DNA of 52,001 nucleotides, taken from assembly GCA_963575745.1 (NCBI GenBank), contig CAUYUJ010019260.1:131521-183521 (forward strand), in the 5' to 3' direction. Below the pieces are notes generated by a model. That model saw only the letters and a list, made by a program, of their open reading frames with translations. It did not search any database and was not told where the DNA came from. The stretch comes from Prorocentrum cordatum. Its lineage: Eukaryota > Sar > Dinophyceae > Prorocentrales > Prorocentraceae. Both the position numbers and the translations under genes were made by a program. This document shows positions 20,276 to 30,283 of this stretch, one piece after another. Each line of letters starts with the position of its first letter. Positions within the stretch are counted from its first letter, which is position 1.

Positions 20276-21779
20276 ACAGTATCGGCGGGGCAACGGCCAC
20301 CAGCATCATTTTCGCATGTTTCACTTCAGTTATTATCACGCCAGACCTATTATAAGTATGTGGGCTTCCTAGGTCGCGCATGAGGGTCCTCCTCTCCTCC
20401 AGAAGCCTCTCGGACATCTTTCCGATGCAGGCGCGGCGCCGCCGCGCCGCCCCCGCCCAGACAGGCTGGTGTCGTGGGCTCCGCGGCCGCTGGCGCACAC
20501 CCCCAGGAGTTCCCCAAACGCGTTGCTTGGGGAGGGCCGTATTGAGCTTCCTCTCCTCTTCGGTCTTCCTCTCTTCCTCTCCTTTGCTGCGCTGCTCAGG
20601 TGGGGTGGTCCGCAGAAACTACCTTTTCACCACGATGCTCTGGTAGGGCCATAGGCCCTGGGACCTGGGATGTGTTCAGGCCCTCCTTGCCTGGAGGGCT
20701 TACGCATCATGCCAGGGCCCAGGATGGCCTGGCCAGGTATGGGTGAAAAGGTGCCTTTGTGTGCCTGCTGCCCTGAGCGAATCCCGCAGGTTTATTATGT
20801 CTTCATGTTGCCAGTGGTTTTTGAGCTTTCCCAGGGGGGGCGGCGTGGGGCGGGGGGCCTAGCATCGGAACTCCCAGGGTCCGCGGAGGCCGGCAGGTCC
20901 GGCTGACGATGCACAATTTTTCGGAGGCCGTCGACTGTAGTTGCACCTACACCGATCCTGGCCATGCCAATCTTGGGCCCAGGATCGGTGTTTCAGTGCA
21001 GTTGGTGCTCTCCTGCACCATACTGTTAGTGCGCTGTACCTCCCAGCCTCCGCCGTCGCCGCCTCCTCTTGATCCTCGATGTTCGAGGATCGAGGGGGTT
21101 CTGTTTGGCGCTCTGGATCCTCATTGGGGTTCCGAGGCTTCAGTCTACTTCAGGCGCCTTCTCATTTCAAGTGTCGAGTGTTTTCGATTTTCCTTCCTCT
21201 AGAGGGCGCGTGCGGAAGCCCAACCTACTCTCAATCAGCGCCTTGCTCCTTCATGTTCCTACCCAGTTCTTCCGAACGGCGGGTAGTGGACACGGGCGGG
21301 CTATCCAGGGGAGCGCGCAGGACTGGTGTTCGCGCTTAGCTTCGCTCTGCTTCGCTTCGCTTTGGTGCGCCGCCAAGCTGCAAGACAGTGCGGGCGCCGA
21401 CGTCGCCCCCCCCCCCTCCCGAGAGGAGCGCGGGCGGCGCCAGAGGCGCCCAGTTTCGGATGGATATCGATTCGTCGTCGCACTTGGGCCCATTTCGATC
21501 CGATCGATGTCGGTTCGCCGCTGCTTCGGCGAGGTTTTCCGATGTTTTCGTGGGCTCCTACAGGGTTTCTTGCCTCGGGGTGCGTTTCAGCAGCTGCGCC
21601 TCGCCGAGAGCGTTCAGTGGGTGCCGGGATCGCCCCGACGGGCCGCTGGGGACCGAGAGTGGTGTCGATTCTGGCCAGCCTGCAGGGTGGAGAGAGGCGC
21701 GGTTTGGCGCTCCCTTGCAGTCCGGGTCCTCGTGGCCTGGTGTTGCAGCAAATGTTGCTAGTGCTACTGCTGATGCAGT
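20276..21779. other. Intronic stretch without recognised gene
   Basis: GC-rich sequence with short overlapping open frames on both strands; none shows a known domain. It includes a cluster of three hairpins (listed separately). Confidence 0.55.
20951..21091. other. Cluster of three perfect-stem hairpins
   Basis: ACCGATCCTGG (20951-20961) pairs with CCAGGATCGGT (20979-20989), an 11-bp stem. GTGCAG (20996-21001) pairs with CTGCAC (21013-21018). GATCCTCG (21071-21078) pairs with CGAGGATC (21084-21091). They may be a structured RNA, a worn palindromic insertion, or chance in GC-rich DNA. Confidence 0.4.
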
Positions 21780-22006
21780 TGTTGATACTATGCGATGTTA
21801 TGCGATGCTATGCTTCGCTATGCAATGCCCGTGTCGGTTTCATGCCATGCTAATCTATGCCATGCAATGCAACTGAATACCAGTCCATGCCGCGGCTGCG
21901 CAATGCTTTGGCATGCTCCGCTGTGCTATTCAATGCGCTCTTATGCTGTATGATATTTGGCATGCTCCGCTGATCTATTCAATGCGCTCTTATGCTGTAT
22001 GATATT
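21780..22006. repeat. Degenerate ATGC repeat plus a 48-bp tandem duplication
   Basis: ATGCTATGC-like repeats (about 21790-21905) are followed by two near-identical 48-bp copies (21911-21958 and 21959-22006), each starting GGCATGCTCCGCTG. They lie about 200 bp before the uS7 splice acceptor at 22211. Confidence 0.85.
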
Positions 22007-22211
22007 GAAAGGATGCCTTTCATGGGGTCGCGCCAGGTCCACGTTGAACTTCTCGTTCGACTGTTGGGGTCCTGGGGTCCGAGCGCGCGTTCGGGGGTCA
22101 GCGGGCCAGGGCGCTGATGGCGAAGCAGAATGCGAGGGCAAGCAGAACAACAGCGACACAGAGAAAAGAATAGCAGCACAGAATTGCACAAGTGGTCCCT
22201 GCTGGGCACAG

Positions 22212-22277
22212 GCGATCTACTTGATCACCACAGGCGCCCGCAACAGCGCCTTCCGCAACATCAAGTCCATCGCCGAG
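22212..22277 (+). CDS. RPS5: Ribosomal protein uS7 (RPS5), internal exon
   Basis: 22 codons, phase 0 at both ends: A-I-Y-L-I-T-T-G-A-R-N-S-A-F-R-N-I-K-S-I-A-E. This directly continues the exon at 1751-1828 and matches the conserved near-C-terminal part of uS7 that lines the mRNA exit channel. The acceptor is GGCACAG|G. The donor is GAG|GCTGTT, again a GC intron. Reading frame and conserved Gly, Ala, Arg and Asn residues are intact, as expected for a functional gene. Confidence 0.94.
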
Positions 22278-22884
22278 GCTGTTCCGCGCGGCGTGCATTG
22301 AAGTCAAAGCAGGAGGAAGGAGGAGCCAGGGGCAACGTAAGGGGGGGCTGGGCTCGGTGGGGGATGCATCGACCCCCAATTGCCCATTCGTCGCCCGATA
22401 GGGGCCCGATAGCCCACCACGCCCATGAACGTGCGGCTTCGCCGTGGGGAGCCTCTGGCCGATCTATCGGCGATCTATCGTCGACATCAGCTGGGGGGGT
22501 GTTTGGGGGAACAGGAGGAAGGGGGCCGATAACGTCACAATTCGCGCCGGCGCTGTCTGGGAATGTCGAAGGTTGGCTCATTCCCAGACGGCATCGTCGC
22601 GAATCGAGTGGGGGAGGAGGCAGGGGGGCGGGGCCGCGCACAGGCGTTATCACGAACAATGTAAAAAGTGCCCACCGTACATGTTATGACCATGTGAGTC
22701 AGACTGATCCTGTAATTTCAATGCACTAGACAGCATGCTGTCTCGGCGGGAGGATGAGCCCGGGAGGCGAAATGGACAACACATAGTGAATGGAATTGTG
22801 AGGTTCGGAATCGAAGCGGCGGCCTCGCGCCTCGGGGTGCGGCATGCGTTTTCTAATTCCTCCCACAAGTTGCATCTCTGGCAG
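22278..22884 (+). other. 607-bp GC-AG intron of uS7
   Basis: Starts GCTGTT, ends TCTGGCAG. AGGC spans both exon edges, as at the other uS7 introns. No mobile element is recognised inside. Confidence 0.85.
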
Positions 22885-22950
22885 GCGCTGGCTGACGAGA
22901 TCATGAACGCGGCGAAGGAGTCGTCGAACAGCTACGCGATCAAGAAAAAG
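22885..22950 (+). CDS. RPS5: Ribosomal protein uS7 (RPS5), penultimate exon
   Basis: 22 codons, phase 0: A-L-A-D-E-I-M-N-A-A-K-E-S-S-N-S-Y-A-I-K-K-K, the highly conserved segment just before the C-terminus. After the last AAG comes GCCCGTG, a third GC donor, so one short exon (about 11 codons) should remain. I did not find it in the window. Reading on gives a 13-residue unrelated tail and a TGA at 22987-22989, so either the last exon is beyond this window or the copy is truncated. Confidence 0.92.
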
Positions 22951-23160
22951 GCCCGTGCGGCATGGCACCGGGAAGCTGGGTGCACCTGACGAGGCTAGCC
23001 TGGGCGATTTGTGGACACGTGGCCACACATCTTTCCAGCACTCGCCCGTCGTGCCGGCGGGCGTGCCCTGTCCTCCGCACGTGCATGTTGCGCGTGCCCT
23101 CCGCATGTCCTGCAAACGGATCGCGCCGTGTGCGTCGTTTTGGCTGTCTGCTAAGTCCCG

Positions 23161-23201
23161 TGAGGAGAAGGAGGAGGAGGAGTATGAGGAGGAAGAGGAA
23201 G

Positions 23202-23250
<49 letters not shown>

Positions 23251-23272
23251 GGAGGAGGAGGAGGAGGAGGAG
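23161..23272. repeat. Compound GGA / GAT / GGA microsatellite
   Basis: GGA-rich, then GAT (about 23204-23250), then GGA up to 23272. It ends directly at the spliced-leader relic. Confidence 0.93.
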
Positions 23273-23311
23273 GCCGCAGCCGTTTTGGCTCAAGTTGCCA
23301 TTTTGTCCAGG
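23273..23311 (+). other. Dinoflagellate spliced-leader (DinoSL) relic, possibly two in tandem
   Basis: 23273-23294 matches the 22-nt dinoflagellate spliced leader at 20 of 22 positions (mismatches at 23277, T to C, and 23282, A to G). It ends in GGCTCAAG. It is followed at once by TTGCCATTTTG, which matches the inner part of a second leader at 10 of 11 positions and then decays. In dinoflagellates the leader is added to mRNA by trans-splicing, so a genomic copy marks reverse-transcribed mRNA that re-entered the genome. A tandem second relic would mean two rounds. The LINE coding region begins about 150 bp downstream. Confidence 0.85.
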
Positions 23312-23437
23312 CAGCTGGCCAGGACAGCTTTTGCACTGTGTGTAGGCAGCCGCCACGGCCTCGCCCACGGTGCGTCTCGGTGAGCTTCTGAGGGAGCAAG
23401 CAAGCTTTCAGCGAACGCCCAGCCAGTCAGGCTGTAG

Positions 23438-24515
23438 ATGGGCAAAGGCAACGACGCGGGAGAACCAGCGGTCCTGCCTGGGCCAAGGGAACCCGTCAGG
23501 GGATGCGCGTGCGGGAGGAGCTCGAGTTGGGCGTGCAGGGTCAAATGCGCATGTGGGGCCAGCGCCCCCAGGAGTATCACCGATCGTGCCCGCCTGAATG
23601 CAAGGAAACATCAGAATGTCAAGGGGCCGAAGCCTGGGCCGTACCCCCCGCCTGGGGGCGCCTGGGCTAAGCAGCTCCAGGATACCAGTAAGTCAATCGC
23701 TCAGCTCTCATCCCTCGTCCAATGGCTGCTCAAGGTTCAGCCTGCGAAGTTGGGGGCGGTGTAAGCAATGGCAGCACAGGATGGAGGTGGATCGTCCAAC
23801 GCTGGGTCGGAGAGTCAGGCCAAGGCTGACAAGCTCCGCGAGAGGATCAGCATGCTCCGCAGGATGGCCAAGGAGCTGGATCCCGAAGCGGACAAGGACG
23901 ATATCGAGCGCCTGCGAGCTAAGCAGGCGGAGGCGCAGCGTGAGCTCCACAACACCAAGCCTGAGCTCACTCAACACACGATTGCCGGCCACAAGCTCGC
24001 AGGGCTGGAGGCCAAGATGTTCACGCTGGATAAAGAGCTCGAGAGGCAGAAGCGGGTCATCGAGGAGGCCCGCGCGCTGGAGGCCAAGCTCACGGAACAG
24101 CGAGCGGCGATGGGAAAGCATATCGAGAACGTCAAGCAGCTGCTGGTCCACACGTTGCCCGTCAAATCTACTACGCCACGGGACATGCATGCCATCGACA
24201 AAGCCAAGGTTGAGTTGGCACCCGGCGTCATGGAGCTCCTGGTCGCTGGCCTGGGGGAAACTTATGGGCATGCTCAAAGTGGAGCCGCGCCCTGCTGCTG
24301 CTGCCGCCGACGATCCCAACGCTGGCCAAGGGGACAGCCTACCATACCTCGGCGAGGACATGGGCGAGGACGAACTGGACAAGCTATGGGAGCAGCACGA
24401 AGGAGAGAAACGTGCATTCCTTGAATGGGCTTCAGGCGCCCAAAAAGAGAGCAGCAAGTTTAGCCTTTTCGAGCGACAGCCTGGAGAGGATCACCTACCT
24501 GTCGGACGTGATTAG
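23438..24515 (+). pseudogene. LINE ORF1 with Cys-rich start and long coiled coil
   Basis: From ATG 23438 a Cys-rich part (G-C-A-C-G, then C-A-C-G-A-S-A-P) resembles the degenerate zinc-ribbon start of such ORF1 proteins. A P/G-rich linker follows. After TAA 23762-23764 the same frame continues at 23768 with a charged coiled coil (K-A-D-K-L-R-E-R-I-S-M-L, K-D-D-I-E-R-L-R-A-K-Q-A-E, E-L-E-R-Q-K-R-V-I-E-E-A). Near 24260 the frame shifts and reads on to 24515 as an acidic tail with G-E-D-M-G-E-D-E-L-D-K-L-W. The protein would oligomerise and bind element RNA. One stop and one frameshift make it nonfunctional. Confidence 0.65.
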
Positions 24516-24559
24516 CCCGCTCATTCCATGCGTCGTTGCATCACGATGGGGCAGAGACG

Positions 24560-25011
24560 GCGGCATCAGAGCGCAAATCCAGGGGATGGCCTCCCTGGTT
24601 CATTCGTCGCAGTTTTGTGGGCCAGCGCAAGGAGGGTTGGCGTGCCCTGGTGGAGGGGCCAGCTCGGCTTTGCAGGGTGGTAGGTCGCAAAGTCCAGGGG
24701 GTGGCCTCCCTGGTTCGCCGTCGCAGTTTTGCGGACTCGAGTGGATGGGCATGGGCGGGGGCGACGCTGACGACGGGGGCGGCTTCTTCCCCGCCGATCG
24801 CTGCCTGGTCCCCCACCCAGCCCTTGTCCCTTGCGGACGGATGGCGCCGAAACGGGTGGCAAGTCGCATTGGTGGGGCAAGGGCGTCGATGGTGCTGGCG
24901 TCGACGACTGGGGCGACAACCTCCCCGCTGATCCCTGCCTGGCCCCGCCCAGCCCCCGTCCCGCGCCGACGGGGGGCGCCGAAACGGGTGGCAGGTCGCA
25001 TCGGCGGGGCA
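24560..25011. repeat. Imperfect 116- to 130-bp duplications between ORF1 and the endonuclease
   Basis: GGCCTCCCTGGTTC with a GTCGCAGTTTTG part recurs near 24588 and 24705. GCGCCGAAACGGGTGGCA with a GTCGCAT part recurs near 24845 and 24975. Open frames through it are low complexity. Confidence 0.6.
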
Positions 25012-26190
25012 AGGGCAATATTCATGTTTTCAATTTGCATATCGCCGCGTCGCGAGCTTTGGCGAGATGTGCTGGGACTTCCTCGAGGAAGACGACCAGC
25101 GGCGTGAGGCAGGGGATGGCAGCCTGCTGATGTGCGGATTTATGGAGCACCGCTGGGCTGGCTCGAAGCTCACCATGCAGTCAAGAAGCTGAGGATTTTT
25201 TGTTGGAAAGGGGCCCAGATCCCGTGCGCGGCCGCCCTCAATGGAGGCCGCCGGGGACGTCGGGGTGACCCTGCAGAACAGGTCGGGGCCCATGAGCTGG
25301 CCCATCTCGCCGGGGCGCAAGAAGCTCCGCAAGCAGCCCGAGCGCGCTAGTGTCAACGCCCAGTGGGCGGGCCAGATCGTCAGGTTCGAGGGCTGGATCG
25401 AGCTCCTTTTCTTCGCGGCGTACTTCGTCGTGGGCATGGGCCTTGCTGACTGCAACCTTAGTCGTGATGGGTGATCGCCAGCCTGGTTGCCGCGACAGGC
25501 AGGCCATTCCTGCCCATGGGCGACTGGAACATGACGCTGGAGGAGATTAGGGCCCTCTGGCTGGGGCACCTGATAACGCTTGGAGATCGCCCCAACGGAG
25601 GGCGGGCCATTCGCTACATTATGATTTCAGAGGACCTACGCGCGACGCTCAAGTTGGAATGGGGCACGGCAGGGCCCTGGGCAATGCCGCGCTTCGGAAT
25701 CGAGGCTGAGCTCGACCTTGAGGGGCTGCGCTACGAGTGCGGAATACCACTGGCGCCAGCGCAGATCGCGGCTGGGGTGACGGTCCCCTGCAGGGAATGG
25801 GCCGACCACGCTGATGCAGTACAGTGTGCAGTTGAATCCTGCGTGGCCACGGGGCGCATGCAGAACCTCAGCCAGCAGAAGAGGCAGGTCTCGCGCTCGC
25901 ACATGGAGTTCGCCATGGCCGCCGAGCACTTGCTCTGCCGGCGAGACGTCACCGTGGACGTCAGCGAGGCCCCCATCAGGTCAGGGCAGCCGACGGATAT
26001 AAGTGGTCGAACCGCGAGCGACCTTCTCGCTGGATGAAGGTAGCTACTGGGCTTGCGAGGCAGAAGGCGCTGGAGGCGCGCGTCAAGGAGCTGCGGGCAA
26101 CGGTCGCCAGGGGCAGGGCCCCGCACCTCATCGCCAGGGCCTGGGGCAGCATGCAGAAGCAGGTCTCTGAGTGCCAGGGGCTGGGGGCCA
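25012..26190 (+). pseudogene. LINE ORF2, endonuclease domain and linker, broken
   Basis: Starts with N-I-H-V-F-N-L-H in one frame. From about 25061 another frame gives W-D-F-L-E-E-D-D-Q and F-M-E-H-R-W (the position of the catalytic Glu). After a TGA near 25190 the same frame reads R-S-G-P-M-S-W-P and N-A-Q-W-A-G-Q-I-V-R up to 25474. The frame then changes: 25471-26037 holds G-D-W-N-M (the GDxN catalytic motif), then Y-I-M-I-S-E-D-L-R, then E-A-E-L-D-L-E-G-L-R-Y-E. From about 26030 a third stretch gives A-R-V-K-E-L-R-A-T-V-A-R. The domain order fits an apurinic-type LINE endonuclease. One stop and at least two frame changes are visible. Confidence 0.7.
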
Positions 26191-27078
26191 CTTAGCAGAA
26201 CGCATGCTGCCGGGCCAGCTTTGCCAAGCTAGCAGCCTTGCCAGAGCCGCGGGCTAGTGGGGGCGGTTCCAGGGTTGGGCAGGGGCATCTCGAGGGGCCA
26301 CATCAAGGGTTTGAAAGCTTGGGTGGTCGACGGCCTGCGCGTCGGGGCTGGCATCTTACGCCGTTGGGCCAAGACGCGGGGCACGGCTGGCCCCAGCCTT
26401 GCGACAGAAGCGCCAAGAAGTAGATGATGCCGGTAGAACCATCCGTGAACGATGAAATTTTGTTGCCATCAAGGCGCGTTTATGGCTTCAGCTTTGGCGC
26501 CCCAAGGACCCCGAATGGATGCCGAGAGGCAAGCCCCGGTAGACCGCCTGGTGGAATGACTGCAGTGGCTGTGCCCTAGCCAGTTTTGCTGAGATGGGGC
26601 CTCTCACCATCGAGCAGTTGCATGCGGGGCTTTAAGTGTTTCAGGTGCGTTGCAGGAATGGGGCTCGATTGCCAGAACCCACGATTGTGGGCCCAGCGGC
26701 CAGATGAGGGACTTGCCAGTTTGCCCGGAGTGCTGCAGCGGGGTAGAGGCCAACCTGGAATGGCCCATGCAAGTCGAAGATAACTTCGTCCAGCTAAATT
26801 ATAGGTCGGCCCAAGCCGACCGCCCCATCGCCCCAGCCCAGGGCTTGCGCGGGATCTGGTCAGTGTTGAGAAGGGGGCAGGTCGCGGGGTGGGCGGGGGA
26901 GGGCGCGGAGTTTTGGGGTCGGGCGGTGAAGGGGGGCTCGCCGCTAAGAGCGGCGCTGTTGCGAGAGCTTAGACTCGAGGTCGCCGGCAGTTCTCGCGGC
27001 GCGAAATCGTGTGGGATCTCGAGATTTTTGCGGCCGCCTCCAGTGTTGTGAAATCTTGAGGCTTGGCAAGACAGCCAA
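26191..27078. other. Decayed LINE interior, no readable domain
   Basis: This is where the RT fingers and palm should lie. I see short coding-like scraps (near 26645-26800) but none of the RT catalytic motifs. It may be deleted or too diverged. Confidence 0.4.
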
Positions 27079-27890
27079 GTGCCCGATGGACCTTTGGTTC
27101 CTGGCGATGCGAATCGATTTCTGCCCGGGGCGTCTCAGGGCCGAAGGAGGGCTCAGCGAGCCCATCGATCCGTTTTGCGGCCCCTAGCGGGCTGCAGCCA
27201 GTCTGTCGACTTCGCCGGGGTTGCTCTCTGGGAGATCTTACGCGACATGCGTGCCAAGTATATGCCGCTCCAGTTAGACGCGCGATTGGGCGACATGTCC
27301 CAAAGAGTCACGGGGCGCAGCCATTTGGTGCAAAGTAAATCAGTAGATGTTACAACGGCGCTTGTTGCCAGCTGCAACGCCAGCGGCGTAGTCAGTTCGA
27401 GCGAGAGTATCATTGTGCCGAACCCCGCAGAGCTGGGGAAAAAGGTCTCCCAGGTTTGAAACTCCGCCAGACTGGGCAAGACAGGGCCCCCCCGGGCCAC
27501 TTCGGGTTTTGGAGGCATGGGCTTGGCCCCCACCACTCTCATAAAGCTCCGTGCCCAAGTTGCGGCCTCGCGGGTCTGAGAAGGGAGTGGGGATGCGCCG
27601 CGCTTGCAATCCGTCCTGCTCTCAGTGCGTAGCAAGCCCCGCTCGTGTTTGGCCGCCGCCAAATGTTTCGCACCTTGGTAGATATGTTACCTGCTGCTCT
27701 CGCAGGAGCCAAAGCGCCGTTGCAAATGGTGCGGGGGGAAGCGTGGGCCGACCTTAGTGCTGCCGAGCCCAGGTGGGGAAGGGTCAAGGGATCCCTTGGA
27801 GCCGTGGCTGCCAATCTGTTAGATCTAGGTTGGGGCGCTCGCTCACGGACCGTGGCCCTGGCGAGGCCCTGCGGATGGATGCGAGTGTGA
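27079..27890 (+). pseudogene. LINE ORF2, end of RT and connection region, remnant
   Basis: A frame to 27459 includes L-G-D-M-S-Q-R-V-T-G (the place of the RT [YV]xDD motif) and S-S-E-S-I-I-V-P-N-P-A-E-L-G-K-K-V, like the post-motif-C region of this LINE type. A second frame (27645-27890) has G-R-V-K-G-S-L-G-A-V-A-A-N-L-L-D-L-G-W, matching the connection region that normally precedes RNase H. Confidence 0.5.
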
Positions 27891-28499
27891 CCTTCTGACG
27901 GGTGATGCGGATCGCCTCCTCGATTTGGCCTTGGGCTGCGACGTGGAGCTGCGCGTGATTTTTTCGGGGCCTGATGGCCCAGCTCTCGGCGCATCAGGGA
28001 GGGGGGCTAAAAGGTTCGGCAGGGCGCGGAAGGCTGGGCTCACTCGGCTGGACCTGGGGTGCCAGACGTAGCCGACCCACTCCGAGCGGCTGGCAGGGCC
28101 ATCCAGGAAGTTTCGGGGGTCGATCCTCCCATCTCCTAAGTTTCGCAGAGATGGTGGGCCCTGCCGTCCAGGAGGAGGAGGGGCCCTGTCAGATCTGTCA
28201 AATTTTTGTTGACCCCTGCCGGGGCCCTCGGCTTGCTCCGAAGTCCATTCTTCGCCCGAGATGTAGGCAGGCGGGGGGAACGTTGTTTCGCCAGATGTGG
28301 GATTGCCTAAAGAATTCAGAGATCCCAAGGACTCGCCCAGACCTCGTTGAGCAAGGCCGAGAAGGGGTCGAGGGCGCCCCAATCTTCTGTTTGCGAGGCC
28401 CTCCCCCGGCAGGTCGGGTGCGTCGGCGCGCCGGCGCGATAGTCGACGCTCGGTCAGTCTTCTCTGCCTCCATCCAGTCAGGTGATGTCGCCAGCCCGC

Positions 28500-28990
28500 T
28501 GGCGCTCAACGAGGGGGGCGTCGTGGGGTCTGACGGGCCGGGTGGGAAATGCTCGGCTGACCCTCGCCTGCGACAGTGCTCCTGGGGGCTTCGTGTCGTG
28601 CGATCAGACGGGCGATTCGATGGGGTAGGGGGCCTCTCGCTGGCCACGAGCAAACGGCCTCCCTTGCCGAGCTCCGAGGGGCCACGGAAGCCCATGGGCT
28701 CGCGACAGGCCTTGTCGCCACCGTCATTGACAGCTCCTGTGTGGTACAAGGATTTCATAAGGGGGCGAGTTTCAGGCATGCGCTTAGCAAGCTCGCCAGG
28801 AAAATGTTTTGGCGGCAGGCCGAAGGTTGTCAGATTCGGATGCTGAAAGTCAAAAGCCATGCTCCCCCTGCCGCAGCGGACAACCCTGGATGGCCCCCCC
28901 CTCTGCGCTTGTTGGCTAATGGGGCGGCTGGCGAGGCGGCGGAGGTAGCGTCCCCTGCCTGTCAGCTGCCAGTGTCAGTCGTGTATGAAG
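28500..28990 (+). pseudogene. LINE RNase H domain
   Basis: The start (near 28520-28610, one frame) has D-P-R-L-R-Q-C-S-W-G-L. The next frame (from about 28620) has G-P-L-A-G-H-E-Q-T-A-S-L-A-E-L-R-G-A-T-E-A with the catalytic Glu, then V-I-D-S-S-C-V-V-Q-G-F with the catalytic Asp, then K-V-K-S-H. This is the type I RNase H pattern found at the end of dinoflagellate LINE ORF2. The first Asp cannot be placed with certainty because of the frame change. Confidence 0.7.
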
Positions 28991-29050
28991 CAGTCAATGT
29001 CGATGGGCTCTGCTGGAAGGTGCAGCAGCGCCTCCTGGCTGTCGCCCATC

Positions 29051-29108
29051 ATGTCCCCTCTCTCTCTCTCTTTTTCTCTCCCCCCTCTCTCTCTCTCTCT
29101 CTCACTCT
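29051..29108. repeat. CT dinucleotide microsatellite
   Basis: Interrupted CT repeats directly after the RNase H end of the LINE; possibly its 3' tail or the target site. Confidence 0.85.
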
Positions 29109-29636
29109 CGTTCCCTCTATGGCCCCTCCGCCCGCGCGGCGCGTGTCGCAGCGGATGGGGGCGAGGGGGGCAGGGGCCCGGGGCGCCATCGGGGCAGCCG
29201 CCGCCCGTTCCGCCCGCTCCGCCTTCAAGGGCGGGCGCGGGCACTGGTGGCGCGGCGTCTGCGGGGGGGGGGGGTCCGGAGGGGCGGGGCGTAGTTGGGT
29301 GGCTGGGGGGGGTGTCCTGGCAGGCCGAATTCGTTCCGTGCTTCGCGTCGTGTCGACTATGCGAGGGGTGCGTTTTGGCGTGAATTGCGCGGCTGCATTG
29401 GAGCGTTTTCCCGACGGGGAAATGGCCCAGTGAAGGCCCAGAAGCTAACTGGGCTGTGCGAGCCCAAGTCCAGGGTGGACGGGGGGCTCGAGTCCTTAGG
29501 GCCGTGGCAGCGGGTAGACTGCCGCCAGGTTATTCAGCCTTGCCGGTTTCTTAGAATCGCGGTTTTCGTTCGCCGATCCTGGGCCTCGGGGGCCGCCAGG
29601 GATGTCCTGAAGAAGATCGGGGGGGGATCAATAATT
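29109..29636. other. GC-rich stretch without recognised gene
   Basis: The frame through it (to 29433) becomes G/A/R-rich and has no domain. A G-run near 29262-29275 may form a quadruplex. Confidence 0.45.
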
Positions 29637-29729
29637 TTAACAGTGCTATTGCTACTACTTCTACAACGACTACTACTGCGACTGCTACTGCTACTACAAG
29701 TATTACACAAACTACGACTACTGCTGCTG

Positions 29730-29771
<42 letters not shown>

Positions 29772-29799
29772 TTATTTCTACTACTACTACTACTACTAT

Positions 29800-29846
<47 letters not shown>

Positions 29847-29958
29847 GTACTAGTACTAGTACTAGTACTAGTACTAGTACTAGTACTAGTACTAGTACTA
29901 GTACTAGTACTAGTACTAGTACTAGTACTAGTACAACAACAACAACTACTACTACTAT

Positions 29959-29999
<41 letters not shown>

Positions 30000-30005
30000 T
30001 TACCA
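29637..30005. repeat. ACT triplet array with an ACTAGT hexamer core
   Basis: Degenerate then pure ACT repeats, with a perfect (ACTAGT)n block at about 29845-29930, then ACA and ACT again. ACTAGT is a palindrome, so the core can fold on itself. Confidence 0.95.
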
Positions 30006-30283
30006 TTATTAGTATGATTTGTACTAATAGCATTTTCAGTAGTATGGTCAATGATGATACTACGAACACAAATGCTATACATCCGGGTGAGGATCATATT
30101 ACGATCGAAATATCACAATCCATACTATTCAGAAGGATGCCAAGACAACCGATACTCATAATGATACCACTAAGACTACTCATAGTCGTAATCATACGAG
30201 TATTCAAAATAAGAGGGGAATGTTTGGAATGGGCGGGCGAATCATATATTACAAATCGTAAGGATAATTTAGCAGATCGCTCT
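30006..30283. other. AT-rich stretch, no gene
   Basis: Moderately AT-rich unique sequence resembling the degenerate triplet tract at 252-1497. Nothing is recognised. Confidence 0.5.

Larger units (their letters stand above)
23273..29050 (+). mobile_element. Decayed LINE with ORF1, endonuclease, RT remnant and RNase H
   Basis: Pieces occur in the order of one dinoflagellate LINE type: zinc-ribbon and coiled-coil ORF1 (23438-24515), endonuclease (25012-26190), RT-end remnant (27079-27890) and an RNase H domain (about 28500-28990). The 5' edge is the spliced-leader relic; the 3' edge is near the CT microsatellite at about 29050. The RT core is not readable. The element lies after the third uS7 donor, so it may be inside the next uS7 intron. 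Confidence 0.72.

Noticed and set aside
19450-20355. Arg/Gly-rich proteins of about 300 residues on both strands
   Set aside because: Direct translations of the 90-bp minisatellite.
22130-22729. 199-codon frame overlapping the uS7 exon
   Set aside because: It is out of frame with the conserved uS7 residues and has no domain; a shadow of exon and intron.
28990-29433. Continuation of the RNase H frame as a real C-terminal domain
   Set aside because: After about 28990 the frame crosses a CT microsatellite and turns into G/A/R-rich low complexity.
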